Shown: positions 45,261 to 57,115, numbered from the stretch's first letter. The stretch is DNA of 64,000 nt from Corythucha ciliata (GCA_038030265.1 CM075937.1:10106001-10170000); one strand, 5' to 3'. Notes: generated by a model from the letters alone, not told the origin. Program-made: numbers and translations.

Positions 45261-45665
45261 TTAAAGCATTAGGAGCTAAATATCCACGAAATTTACAAGT
45301 TGCCCCTCTAAATATCCGGGAGTTTGCAAGTTTCTGGGGCTTTTAAAAAAGTTATCTTAGAGTCCGGGCTAGCCTCTCACGACTGTGCCTTAACGAAAAT
45401 CCGCCAAAAAAAAAAATGCGACAGTTTGGAGACAAATATTTGCGAAATTGGGGAGCTTCCTCTGTCCGAAATTCACGGCATAATTGTACGTTTCACGTCC
45501 TAATTTGAAAGTTTCGCTTAATGCCTGGCAAATATATAGCCACGAAATTTTCATCTCTTGGAGTCAAGAACTGTGAAATTGCAAGTTTCAGGACTAAATT
45601 TTTGTGAAATCGCTAATTTGGGGGTCTTACTTTTATCAAAATTCCAAGTTCCTGTTCTTAAATTT
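45261..45665 (+). repeat. Family C degenerate units
   Basis: Units around TAAATATCCACGAAATTT, ACAAGTTGCC and GCAAGTTTCTGGGGC, related to 28735-28925. A GC-rich landmark at 45362-45395 lies within. Confidence 0.6.
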
Positions 45666-47865
45666 CGTGAATTTTTCTTGATTTCGTGTGTGTGTGTGAG
45701 TTATGCAGTATCGCAAGAAAAATAAACTCGGTGATTAGTGATCAGTGGTGGGGGGGGGAGTGAAAATTGGTGAAGGAACTCTTTTTTGTACTGAGTAATT
45801 TAGTTTCCTAGATGAACGGCTAATTTCAGGGGTCAATGTGCCATTTCTTGATAAGAAAAATCTGTTTCTAAACAGGGGGGGGGGGTTCAATGTATTCAGC
45901 TAAGGCTAACCAGCGCAATTACAAAAATATTTTTGGAGAATCTTCACGGCGAAGGAGGTAGGGGTTTTAATGTCGGTTGATTTTCGTACCACCCCAGTCC
46001 CTGGACCTTTGCTATTAGCCGTTTAGGCATATTTTCACCCTCCCCCCTGGGCGATTGCTAAAGGTTTTGGCTGAGCAGCAAGGCCATCGGCAATGGCTTA
46101 ATTCCACCTTACCTCAAATTTTAATCGCGAAATAGGTCCTCTTGTTATAAATTTTAGCCGCGAGCAAGCGCTCTTTGTCTACGTTGCAGGTTTTCCCTTC
46201 GACTCCATTAACTCTATAACTTCACCGTCCACCTCTCGTGGGACCCCCCCCCCTCCTTCTCTGAATATAGAAATAATGGTGAGACGTTGCGAAAAGCGCA
46301 GGTATTTTCCGGCTTGAACGCGACTCACGCACTATCCTTAAAACCCGCACTGCATCCTACGCTGTGCGGGAACAAAACATAACTTTCTCAAGCGTACCGT
46401 TAACCACAGTTAAAATAACTTTTCCGCGAGGAATTTTCAGACCGAAATTAACCCTTCAAGAAAAAGCTTTCCAACGACGATAATTCAAGAAAGTCGAGCT
46501 ACTTTACTCCATTCATTACCCCCCCCCCCCCATCACTCCATCCACTGTTCCTGTAAGTTCGGGACTGTGTGACCCAACCAGGCCCAAAACTATCCAGCAC
46601 GAGTGCGGCAAAACCCTCTGTTTTATTTGTTTCTGAGTTACATGATCGAAACCGTGCTGATATTAGTTTGTATAGAACTACATTTGCCTTGAAAAGAGCG
46701 TATCGAGTCGTTGAAAAATTCATGATGAAAACTTTTCAGAGAGAGAGAGAGAGAGAGAGGGAACTAGCAGAATCCAAAATGGCGAGTTATAATCCAAACA
46801 ACAAAAAGTCAAACCTTTTAAAAAATCAACGCGTTCTGTTGTTGATTGAAAAATAAATAATTTAAAGGCGCCGATATTGTGATTGCCACGTTATAAGTTT
46901 CAGCTGTAAACCGAGTCGCTGATAATAAGGATAGTGCGGTTTTGCATCAATAACACCCCGTTTTCATCTACTAAAAGAGAACGTAGACAGCCTACTCCAA
47001 TTAAATAAGTGATACCGTGGGCGTGTCGGTATAAATTTTAGGCGAATTATGAGAAGGAGTGCTGTCTGACCGTGGGGTAGGGTTGGGGGGTAAACTTCCT
47101 TCAGTTTAGTTTCTTCACGCATCAATACCATAGGCTTGGTATCTTAGCTTCCAATAAATACATTACGGACTGATTGAAAGTGCGGTGAACACCATCTAAA
47201 AAATATGCGTTGTTTTTATTTATAGCCACCCCCGCTCTTATCCTTACCAAGCAAGCAAAAACGCATTCATTGTGTGTGTTGGATGGCGAATGGCCGGCGA
47301 GAGAGACCGCAACTGACTTGGCTCACTCTTATCGTTATACGCTCAATAAAATCACTCGTTTGCATTGGCTGCGTGTGTCGTGTTAAAAATCGCTATATTT
47401 CTACGGTTATTTTCGGTCTACTCACTCTTCTTCTCTCATTTATGAAGCTCTAACCTCCCCTTCCCCCGCCTTGAGCAAATTTTATACCGTTCTGTTTTAG
47501 AGTGAATTAAAATTGACAGAGAGTCGTAGTAGGAGGTTTAGATCACTGTAAAAAAAAGGAATTGGCAGTCTCAAGACCGACAATGCTCTTTGAAAAAAGC
47601 TGAAGAAAGCTTAAGCTGAAAGCTTTTTAGAAAGTTTAAAGGATAATCCGAAAAAGTTAAATGTCTAAAGACTAGAAATGCGAATTTAAAGGAACTAGAA
47701 ATCCCCCCCTCCCCACGACAACAGTTTCACATGCTTCGTAAAGTGATCATTTCAGCCTCCTAGCCTTCGTGGCCCAGGGGGTTCTTCTGTATGAACGTTG
47801 GCAGAGCCGTGCCCGGTGCATTTCACTAATTAGCCCTGAAATAGAGACCCTGAAGTGTCCGGATC
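45666..47865. other. No gene recognised
   Basis: A GA microsatellite lies at 46739-46759. C/G runs are frequent. The 95-codon frame at 46569-46856 includes the GA repeat translated as RERERE and is not convincing. Confidence 0.45.
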
Positions 47866-50055
47866 GCGAATGCGAGGATGCTTTTTGTCAAAACCGCGAA
47901 TTACGCTTTTTCTCCATTTTTGTCACGAATGAAGACTTTTCCTTCATTTTTGCCACGAATTGAACCTTTTCTCAATTTTAGCCGCGAATCATTTCTTAAT
48001 TCTAGCCGCTAATTATCACTTTTACTCCATTTTAGCTACGAATCAGCGGATTTCTTCGTTTCGATCCACAAAATTAGCGTTTTTCACAATTTTAATCAGC
48101 GAATGAGCATGCATTCGGCCTATTTTAGCCAAAAATTAAGCTTTTTCTCTGTAGTTTTGCTGCGAATCCTGACTTCTCCTTTCATTTTTACCCAAACTTG
48201 GAGCTATTCTCAATTTTAGAAGCGAATCGTATCTAAAGTTCAGGCTTTTACTCTATTTAATCCGCGAATTAGAGGATTTTTTTTTTCATGTTCATCCACG
48301 AATTGGCGTTTTTCACCATTATAATCGGCGAATGAGCATAGTTTTTGTCAACTTTAGCCGCGAATCTTTGCTTTTTCTCAATTTTAGCCGCTAATAATTC
48401 AGCAAATGAGATTGATTTCTGTCAAATTTAGCCGCGAATTACGCTTTTTTAGATTTTTGCTATGAATCAGGACTTTGCTTTTAATTTCACCACACATTAG
48501 AGTAATTATAAATTTTAAGCGCAAATTATTTCTTAATTTTAGCCGTGAATTACCGCTTTTAGACTGTTTTAGCCGCCAACTAGCGGATTTTTACACGTTG
48601 ATCCATGAAATGGCCATTGTCACCGTTCTAACCAGGCAATGAGCATGCTCTTGGCCCACTTTATGCGCGATTTACTCTTGTTCACTATATTTTTGCTGAA
48701 ATTGCGGACATTTCATTCATTTTCGCCCCGAATCGGAGTTTTACTCAATTTTAGCCGCAAATTACCGCTATTACTCTCAAATTACAATTTTTGAAAATTT
48801 ACTCTTAAATTTTCAATTTTGATCCACGAATTGGCGTTTTTTACCATTTCAATCCGCGAATGAGGGTATACTTTTGTATAGACGCGAATTACACTTTTTC
48901 TCAATTTTAGCCGCGAATCATTTCTTAATTTTTGCCGCTAATTATTGATTTTACTACATTTCAGTGTTTTTCACTATTTTAATCAGCAAATGAGATTGGT
49001 GATTGTCAAATTTAGCCGCGAATTAAGCTTTATCCACATTTTTGCTATGAAAACAGGGCTTTTCCTTCGATTTCACCACCGAATCAGAACTTTTCTCAAT
49101 TCTAGCCGCGAATCATTTCTGAATTTTAGCCAATAATTACCGCTTTCACTTTATTTTAGCCTCCAACAAAGTGGTTTTGTCATGTTCAACGCCGAATTGG
49201 CGGTTTTCACCGTTTTAATCACCGAATGATCACGCTTTTTGTCAACTTTAGCCGCGAGTTGCACTTTTACTGAAAAATAGCTGCGAATGAGTGTTTTGCC
49301 GGAAAATATAGCGAGTTTTTGTGTTTTAACCGCAAATGATTAGCTGCCTGCTGAGCGATTCAACGATGCTTTCTTTTAATTTTTTAAGCCACGAATTTGC
49401 GTCTTTTCTCAATTGTGGCGGCAAATTAGTATTTTACCCAATTCGTAGCCTTCAATTAGTATTTTTTTTACGCTTTTTGCTATGAATTAGCGCTCTTTCA
49501 CTATTCCAGTAGCAAATATTAACGCTTATTCCGAATTTTTTGCCTTGTGCTTACCCCAAAATTAGCACATTTGTGCTAGGGCCTAAAGAAACTTGAAATT
49601 AGCGCTTTTTCTATATTTTAGCAGTGAAGTTGCCTTCAGATTACCCACTGCCGTGCTGGTTCCTTAAGAATTTGTTGTATTTTATTTCATTTTATCGGCT
49701 AATGAGTGCTTTTTATAAATAAGTACAGCGGTTTCCAGCCCAACTTGTAACAGAGTGGCCGTCAGCACCCGATTTTAGCCATAAACTAGCGCTTTTTCTC
49801 AATTTTAACCAAGAATTAGCGTTGTCTTCAATTTTATCTGCGAATTAACTCATTTTCTTTCACTTCTAGTCATGAATTGACACTTCTTTGCATCCAAAGC
49901 TACTTTACCTCCAGAAACTGCGAGTTTTAGCATTTTTCTCGGTTTTCGTCAAGCCGAGTTGCTAATTAGTGAATGTTCTAAATTTTAGCCACGACTTGCA
50001 CCAAGCACGTTAGCTTTTTATCTCAATTTTAGCCGTGAGTCAGTAGTAATACCGA
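47866..50055 (-). repeat. Family A degenerate array, minus orientation (2.2 kb)
   Basis: Many units. The subset 47900-49260 shows a coarser period of several units, in which TTTCTTAATTTTAGCCGC, ACTCCATTTTAGCTACGAAT-type and TTGATCCACGAATTGGCG segments recur in order. The last 550 bp are homologous to 19490-20000. Confidence 0.8.
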
Positions 50056-50089
50056 AGAAGTAGGGACGTTGGTCGGTGATGGACCGCCC

Positions 50090-50235
50090 CGCGGCGGCGC
50101 CCCCTGCTCAGAGTGTGGTCCTCACTCAGAGAGGCCCCCCCCCCCCGAAAAGCTTAAAACCAAAAAAACGAAAAGGATTTTCAGGTTTTAAAACTGTTCA
50201 TTCGCATGCTAATAAAAACAACCACTCAAACGCCG
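50090..50235 (+). repeat. Hub between opposed family A arrays
   Basis: GCGGCGGCGCCCCCTGC, CACTCAGAGAGGCC, CGAAAAGCTTAAAACC, then AAAAACAACCACTC. Aligns with 20001-20130. Confidence 0.6.
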
Positions 50236-51325
50236 ATAATGGAAGAAATAACTAAATTCGACTATCGAATTGAGGTCATCCCTCAAATTTGCGGCTAAAA
50301 TTGAGTAAAATAGCTGGATCTTGGTGAAAATTAAGAAATAATTCGTGGTAAGAATAGAGCAAAGTGATAATTTACGGCTCAAGGTCAGAAAAAGTGCTCA
50401 TTCCAAGTCAAAATATTGAGGGCCTCGGCTGAAATTGAGAAAAAGAGGTAACTAGCGGCTAAAATGGAGAAAAAGTGCTAATTCACATGGTTAAAAAGAA
50501 GTGGAGAAAAATTTGTGGTCAAGGAAAAACATGAATGCCCTAACAATTAAGAAACAACGCTAATTCACGGATACATTTGATAAAACTCGCTTATTCGTGG
50601 CTGAAATTTAGTTAATGCGCTCATTCTTAGCTATAGAATTGAGGAACAACGTTAACACGCGGCAAAGAAAAAGTGCTAATGCGATAACAATTAGGAAAAA
50701 ACGCTAATTTGCGGATTCATTTGATAAAACCCGCTTATTCGTTGCTAAAAATGAGAAAAATTATAAGAGAGGAAATTTAGAACTGAGTAAAAATGTTAAT
50801 GCGAGGCAAATATTGGGCAAAACGTGCTCTTTCTCTAGCTAAAATAAAGGAAAACGCAAATTGGCGGATCAATTTGAGAAAATCCGCTAATTCGCGGCTG
50901 AAATTGAGTAGAGGGGTAATTCGCGGGTAAAATTAAGTAATGAATCGTGGCTAAAATTGAAAAAAAAAAAGTGTTAATTCCAGGCAAATCTGATAAAAAG
51001 AGCTAATCCGCGTATCTAAGAATTAAAGTAACGATAGCTCATGGCTAAAACTTTTAAAAAACCTTAATTCTCGGCTGAAATTGAGGAATAAGTGCTTACA
51101 GCCACTGCTATAAAATGGTGAAAACCCGTAGAATCGATTATAAAATTGACAAAAAGGGTTCATTCGCTGCTGAAATGGGGGAAAGTGCTAATTCGCGTGA
51201 AATTCCGCAGTTAAAAGTGAGCAAATGGGGTGGTTCACGGCTAAAAATGAGAAAAAGCGCTAATTTTAGGCAACAATGGAGAAAACCCTTTAAATAACAG
51301 CTGAAATTTAGTGCAACGTAAAAAT
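50236..51325 (+). repeat. Family A array, plus orientation
   Basis: Degenerate units to the right of the hub, ending at the landmark at 51347. Confidence 0.8.
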
Positions 51326-51346
51326 TATATTATCCCTTGTTTGTTT

Positions 51347-51412
51347 AGAGGTTAGGGGGTCTCATAGAGATTTCCGCCACGGGGCCCCAGGAGGTGTGAA
51401 GATCCACCACTG
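51347..51412 (-). repeat. GC-rich landmark at array end (putative element terminus)
   Basis: Minus strand: CAGTGGTGGATCTTCACACC, then TCCTGGGGCCCCGTGGCGG, then AAATCTCTATGAGACCCCC. Same family as 3515-3568 and 36578-36645. Confidence 0.55.
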
Positions 51413-51414
51413 CC

Positions 51415-52090
51415 GAGAATAACAGTTTTTTCTTGATTTTAGTCGTAAATTTATGTTTTTATTTTTATTCTAGCCGTTAATTAGCCCGTTAGCTCAATTT
51501 TTTCTTCATTGTTGCAGCGAATTGAAGCGATTTCTCCAATAAACTCACGAATTAGCGTTTTTCTCCCTAAAGTTTTGCTAGAAATGAGAGCTTTTTCCTA
51601 ATTTTTAGCCGATAATTAGCGCTTTATCGTAATTTTAGCAGCAAATTTAAATTTTGATTTTTATTTTAGCCGTGAATTTAGTTATTTATCTCAAGTACAG
51701 CCGCAAATTGTCGTTTTTTAAATTAATCGTTGCATCGAATTAACGTATTTTTTAAAATACAGTGATGAATTAGCGTTTTCCTTCTAAATTTCAGCTGCAA
51801 ATGAGAGTCTTTTCTTAATTTTAGTCGCGAATTAGCGATTTTTTCATGTTTGCATTGAATTAGCTTTTTTCCTCTTTTTTAGTCATGAATTAGCGCTTTT
51901 TTCATCTATTGTCACAAAGTGTCCTCCAGAAACCTGCACGAATCGACGTTTTCGACGAATCAGCGATCCTGAATTATCATTTTGCTCAGTTTTAGCAGTT
52001 AATTTGCGCTTTTGGCAGTGATTTATTGAATTCTGACCATGATTTAGTGTTTTTCCTTAATCTTTTATCACGACATGTTGCGTCCAGAAG
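51415..52090 (-). repeat. Family A array, minus orientation
   Basis: Starts immediately after the landmark. Units such as TTCTTAATTTTAGTCGCGAA. Confidence 0.75.
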
Positions 52091-53845
52091 GTTGAAAGAT
52101 GAAAAACTGGGGGTTTTCAAGTGGAAAAGACCGTTAATTCAGTAACAGATTATTGCTACTTGATTCGAAAACAGATAACCGAAAGAGTGTAGTATGAAGG
52201 TTGATAAAACTGTTTTTGGTAAAAAAAATAGACTCTTCGAGGACGCTAGGAAAAGTTTCATGCCTCTCACCATTCATTTAATTACAACGCTTGTTTATTA
52301 AGAATAGTTATCGCTTGACTCAGCCTCTAAGAGCTTGGCAATTTTCATGGAAAAGGGGGCTCGAGTCAATTTATACCTCCAACGGCGAAAAACAACCCAT
52401 AAATATAAGAGGCGACGCAAAAGTTATCACCACTCTCAAAAAAGGCCGGAATTATTCATTAATTAGAGTAAAATTTTAACATTTTTAATTGATTTATCGC
52501 TTTATTCCAGACGAATACATTGTTTAGCGATGCATAATCGCTCATTTTTTTATTAATTGAGGATGGTGTGAAGCATAAAAATGCGATTCCTTGATTATCT
52601 CGTAATTTACGCTAATCTTACGTTTTTTTTCCTCTTTTCGTTTTTTTTTTTTAGTTTACCGAATGGGTTGACAAAGAGGACCACACATTCGATGGTGAGT
52701 ATACACACGCTATGAACACAATTCCTGTATGCCGAGTGCGCGTTCACCGAGCTTTTTAGGGTGAGGTATAATTTCACAGCGTTGGATCTCTACAAATCTT
52801 GGAAAAAGACGGCTAAAAGCCACAGTGAATTCCACCCCAACCCCTCCTCATCCTCATCCACCTCCTCTCACAACACCAAACTGCTGACTCTTGAGACCCG
52901 GGGGATAAAACGCTTGCCGACGGGGGGGCGCAAGCTATTCGATCCTGCTCATTGAGAATTCAAAGTGGGTTTGCCCACCCCCTTCCTCACTTTTTCCGTT
53001 GGTGGAAAAGAACGACCGTCCGTTAATGATTAACGAGGTTGCATCCATGTTTTTTTTTTAATGGAGGAATCCCGGGTAAATTCATTTACGTTCGTTGAGA
53101 GATTTTTTTGTTATATTTTTTTGACCGAAAAGTAAAGTGAAGACGTGTACGCCGCAGTGTAAAGGAAATGTGGCTTTTTCTGAACAAGGCTGTCACAAAA
53201 ATAACAAAAGAAATGCCAAGAGCTGTTAAGAGCCTTCTGAAAGGCTCCCCTCCCCCCAATGCAGCATCATATTTACTAGGCGAGGGGAATATATCAAGCA
53301 GTAACAAATTTTCTTACGATCAATTCTCCGAAGTTGGAACAATTTCTAGTAACAGGCTCACGATTTAAGCGCAAAACCTCGGAAGTATCTCAGCAATAAT
53401 ATTTCATTCCGAATTATAATTTCACCATTTTTCTTTCGAATAAGACCTACCCCTTTCCTGACTCATCCGTAAAACCCTGAGAATCGTTCATTGAAAGAGA
53501 ATATGGAGCATCACACCTACCGAGCTAATAAGCACGGCAACCACGCGGGGAAGGTTGAATTTCCTTCGTATACAGAGACGGGGTGACATTCCTTGAAAAT
53601 ATCAAATTAAACTTCGTTAAACGAATAACTTTGCTGAGACCGCGGCTTGTTGAAGGTGTTAACACATCTTCGAGCTTTTCAAACCAACGCGAGGGAGTTA
53701 GAATGGGGGAGGGGGACAGGTTTGTTTCTAAGGATTGTCAATAAATTATACAGAGCTAGATTTTTTAGCTGGGTTAGCTGTAACTCGTCGAATAATTGCA
53801 ACTTTGCCTTTATAAATTCGAATTGTTCAGCTCCTTAGAATGATT
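52091..53845. other. No confident gene; possible stray exons
   Basis: A splice-like segment (52655-52694, between a long pyrimidine tract plus AG and GGTGAGT) and a 64-codon frame (52761-52955) look exon-like but cannot be joined in phase. The rest is AT-rich and featureless. Confidence 0.4.
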
Positions 53846-53997
53846 ACTTATAGCGTTTCCCATTTGCACAAAATTCTGCAACGCGGCAATTCATTTCCAC
53901 CCGTCTTCTCCAGGAACATATGATTTAATTAAGAGTGGACGGGTGGAAATGAACTGCCCAAATGCAAAATTTTGTGCAAATGGGAAACACTATAAGT
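53846..53997. mobile_element. Foldback element with 60-bp arms
   Basis: Arms 53846-53905 and 53938-53997 are inverted copies (53 of 60 positions pair) around a 32-bp loop. The ends read ACTTATAGCGTTTCCCATTT and the complement of AAATGGGAAACACTATAAGT. No clear target duplication was seen. A MITE or a processed hairpin are both possible. Confidence 0.75.
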
Positions 53998-54284
53998 GTC
54001 TGAACCTCGTTATGGAGTAGCCAACCTGATGATGCGGTCAATACGCTAGTTTTGAAGGCTCACAATCAGTGAAATGAATAAGGGCGTAAAATAGCCACGA
54101 AGCTGAAAATTGTGAAGTAACAATTGCGCTTTTTAACAAGATATTACGTGTTGCTGAATGATTCAGCACATTAGTCAGTAATTAAACAAATTTCATGTGC
54201 AAGAAGCCGCTGAATCGCAACAATGGGACCGAAATTGCTATACATTCAGAGTTCAAAACCCAAAAAATGGCATGTTTCGAGTCT

Positions 54285-54505
54285 GTTTTTCTTCTTTTTT
54301 TTGTCGGGGGCGCCGGGCTTTGAAACCTGGCAGGCGCCTAAGCCTCCCTTGGGCTCCTACGCCATACTCTGATCTAACTGTGCACTTCACACCCGTACTA
54401 CGCGGGTGTTCCGGTCGGTGCGTGGTTTGTAGAACGCAGATCGCCGGGAACGCCCCACGCGAAGCCGAGTGTGCCGTGTCACAGCTCGCCGCAGCCTTCG
54501 GACAA
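54285..54505 (-). mobile_element. SINE copy lacking the tRNA head
   Basis: The reverse complement begins AAGGCTGCGGCGAGCTGTGA and aligns with 9501-9636 and then, without a gap, with 11192-11287. It ends in an A-rich tail (T run on the plus strand at about 54285-54302). It therefore gives the pre-insertion form of the SINE split at 9637. It adjoins a non-LTR fragment on its 5' side. Confidence 0.75.
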
Positions 54506-54855
54506 AGTCGGTTGTTCCGGCACCATTCCTCTAACAGAGTGACACAGTTTTCCTTGTATTCACAGCTCGGCATTAGGAAGAAGATATCATCCGCGTATAT
54601 AAAGGAAGTTAGTCCATAACCAGGGCAGAAGAACGAAATTCATTTAAAAATAATACAAAGTATTGGCCCCATAACTGAGCCCTGCGGCATACCGAACAAG
54701 ACATGACAGGCGTCTGAGAGCTCCTCATTGAATAGGACACTCTGGATGGTCGAGCTAAATACCAGGCAAATACCTCCTCTTGTTTGAACTTGAAAGATTC
54801 ATTAGGAACACGTGGTAGATCCAGGTGGGGGCACCAGACTGGATCTGAAGTCATC
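54506..54855 (-). mobile_element. Non-LTR reverse-transcriptase fragment
   Basis: The minus strand contains a GMPQGSVMGPILCIIF-type segment near 54690-54640 in broken frames and a downstream ADDIFFLMPS (the xADD catalytic box, near 54585). It is truncated at both ends, with the SINE copy at its 3' side. It differs from the elements at 13.7 and 56 kb. Confidence 0.7.
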
Positions 54856-55084
54856 GATAATTTAGGGGAATTCGTTGTCGGGATGCTATCAATAAAATAT
54901 TAATTTAGTTGTCGGGCGGTTCCTGCCGGCATTGCGGGTGCTGATTTAGAAGCAGGATGAAAATCCTGTTTTATCAATCGCCAAACGATTTGAGCAGGAG
55001 ACCTCATTTTTTTCCACATTATATTTTTAATTTGCTAAAACCACCTTTTCCTTACACTCCATCTGTGGGGGATTGCAGAATATT

Positions 55085-55216
55085 ATCCCTCTTCTTTAAT
55101 TTTTAATTAATAAGTAGAATGGCGATGTTTTTTGCCGTGTTTTTGCCGAAATCATCGTGGAGTTGGAGATCGAACCCACAACGTCGAATCTGCGGTCCGG
55201 CGCCCAAACCTCTGGG
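55085..55216 (-). mobile_element. tRNA-like SINE or tRNA pseudogene
   Basis: On the minus strand, an A-box-like GGTGGCCCAGAGGTTTGGGC and a B-box-like GGGTTCGATCTCC are about 35 bases apart, in the style of leucine/serine tRNAs. They are followed by AAAAACACGGCAAAAAAC and an AT-rich tail. The B box has an extra base, so it is not a functional tRNA. A SINE head is the likelier reading. Confidence 0.6.
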
Positions 55217-55650
55217 CCACCGCGACATTGCATCAACGACTATTCTACTCTGGGCAGGTGATCTCTTTTTCCCACAACTCATCGCCATTGTCTTTATACT
55301 CGGTCCTTTTCCCTCCACCATTTCGATCGTCACATTTAGCGACTCAGCGTTTATTTTCTGTTTGGTATCGGGCAGGGGTACGAGTAACCGATGAGTATGA
55401 CTCACCTGACAGACCAGTACCTATCTCGGTCACTATCACAGGCTCTCGATAAGTTCCAACGAGTACTGACAGTCGCCATGTTTAGTCCCTCTTCCATATG
55501 GGATCAAATAGATTTGATATCTCTCATTCGCTGCTCCGGTCGTGTAGGTTACGCTCACCATCAGCCAATCACAAGCCCTCCTCACTCTAAAGACCACGTA
55601 TGGCTGATATTGTCAGTACCTGTGTTTAACTATAGGTTCTTTATACTTAT
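55217..55650. other. No gene recognised
   Basis: Several short frames overlap on the plus strand, but none has recognisable motifs. It may include the 3' part of the neighbouring non-LTR element. Confidence 0.4.
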
Positions 55651-55654
55651 GCCA

Positions 55655-56974
55655 CTACCAGCGCCAGCGAGAGTTCTGCACCAAATTGACCAAGTTCAAC
55701 GTATCTGGCTTAGTTTTTATTATATTATTGTTTCCCTTTATCCACACATTATTTAGTAAGGCATCCAGTGGAGTAAGATCGTCCCCAATCGACAGCTCCC
55801 GAACACCTTTCTTGAAATCCCCGCCTTTGAGATTTGTTAGGAGGCCCGGCAACGCGTTGTACAGCCTGACCACCATCGACGAGATGCATGTTCCATGAGT
55901 CACCGCGAAGCGACACCTGCGAGCCTCTGTTTCACTGACGCTGACGCTCTCTGTTTCGCATTGAATAGGCGTGCTCAGGCGCTAAAAATTGATCCGCATG
56001 AAGCTTCATGTACGATACCATTTCAAGGACATAAAGTGCCGGAAGAGTGAATATCGCAAGCTCTGAAAAAAGCGGCCTGCAAGAAGTGCGGGAGTGAACA
56101 CCGCACATTATTCGTATCGCCGCTTTCTGTAATTTGAAGACGCGCGTCACGCTGGTTGAATTTCCCCTACAGGAGAATGCCGTATGACAGATGACTCGCA
56201 AAAAAATGAGTAGTACACCATCCGCAGAACAGGAGCCGAGACGAGGCCCACAAGGCGTCGCATCGCGAAGAGACTGCGCGATAGGACCTTACACAGGTGA
56301 GTGATGTGGTCGGTCCAGGAGAGTCGATTATCCATGTAAAACCCGAGGAATTTTACTTTAGAAGCACTGGTCGACAAGGGGGTCAGATTGAGTGTCATGT
56401 CCTGAGTTTTAGCTGCGTTTAGATGCAGACGATTGGCCACGCACCCAGTCACCGATTTCGGAAGAGCATTGATTAAGCAAACGTCTGCATCCCTCATCGT
56501 CACCATCACGGTAACATCATCAGCAAACAGGATAGTGTTGACGATGCCTTTAGTTAAAGCGCGAGGCAAATCAATAATGAATAACAAAAACAACACCGGA
56601 CTCAACCGGGATCCCTGTCTGACTCCGAAATTTCTGCGCTCCAGCAGATCAGATACTTCACTGCCAAATTCACAGCACTGACTCCAGCTGTTAAGGTAAG
56701 ACTCAAGAAACCCGACAAAGAGAGGAAAAAACCCATAATCTTGCACTTTAGCCAAGAGAATTTCCTTGAGACTTGCCATTTTTTACTACAGGAGCTTGAA
56801 GGCGCAACGTTACGTCGTGCGCTTTATGGTCAGAGAACTGCCAATCGATTATGCGAGTTGAACCAGGAATGATGGATATTTGTGAAAATGTTATCGAGGG
56901 TGGACTCCTTACCATTACCGTGGATTCTGGTGCACTGGTACATAGAGGGCTGAAAGTCATAGAATGATAGCAAG
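55655..56974 (-). mobile_element. Non-LTR retrotransposon, endonuclease end to C-terminus (left part)
   Basis: Minus strand. The C-terminal end of the endonuclease (IIDWQFSDHKAHDVTL, near 56830) is followed by the reverse transcriptase (56779-56147) with GVRQGSRLSPVLFLLFIIDL, the FADDVTVMV catalytic box and HLNAAKTQDMTLN. Then the C-terminal region (56201-55932; VFKLQKAAIRIMCGV) and a last piece to about 55655 (GTCISSMVVRLYNALPGLL) follow. Frames are broken several times, so the copy is dead. The upstream part of the endonuclease continues at 61101-61224, beyond an inserted gypsy element. Confidence 0.85.
56970..56974 (+). repeat. Gypsy target-site duplication, left
   Basis: GCAAG, repeated at 61101-61105. 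Confidence 0.9.
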
Positions 56975-57115
56975 TGTAGCATCATCCCCCCTCCTATAGC
57001 AACGGGAGAAACTTGATATAAACATTATTCGAATAAAAAGACTTGAAGTGTTTTTCCTATTTGAATGCAGTTGCAAATTATTTAGAGATAATTATTGTAA
57101 GGCAGTAACACTACA
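56975..57115 (+). repeat. 5' LTR
   Basis: 141 bp, TGTAGCATCATCC to AACACTACA. Identical to the 3' LTR from ATAGCAACGGG to the end; the only difference is a short variable, C-rich stretch near the start, where it is 7 bp shorter. Contains AATAAA at about 57036-57041. Confidence 0.95.

Noticed and set aside
46569..46856. 95-codon frame with an RERERE stretch
   Set aside because: Arises from a GA microsatellite and has no other support.
52655..52955. Two exon-like segments (52655-52694 and 52760-52955, the latter ending in a Ser-rich C-terminus and stop)
   Set aside because: Splice signals look good, but the phases do not fit in any frame without a stop, and no further exons or known domains were found.
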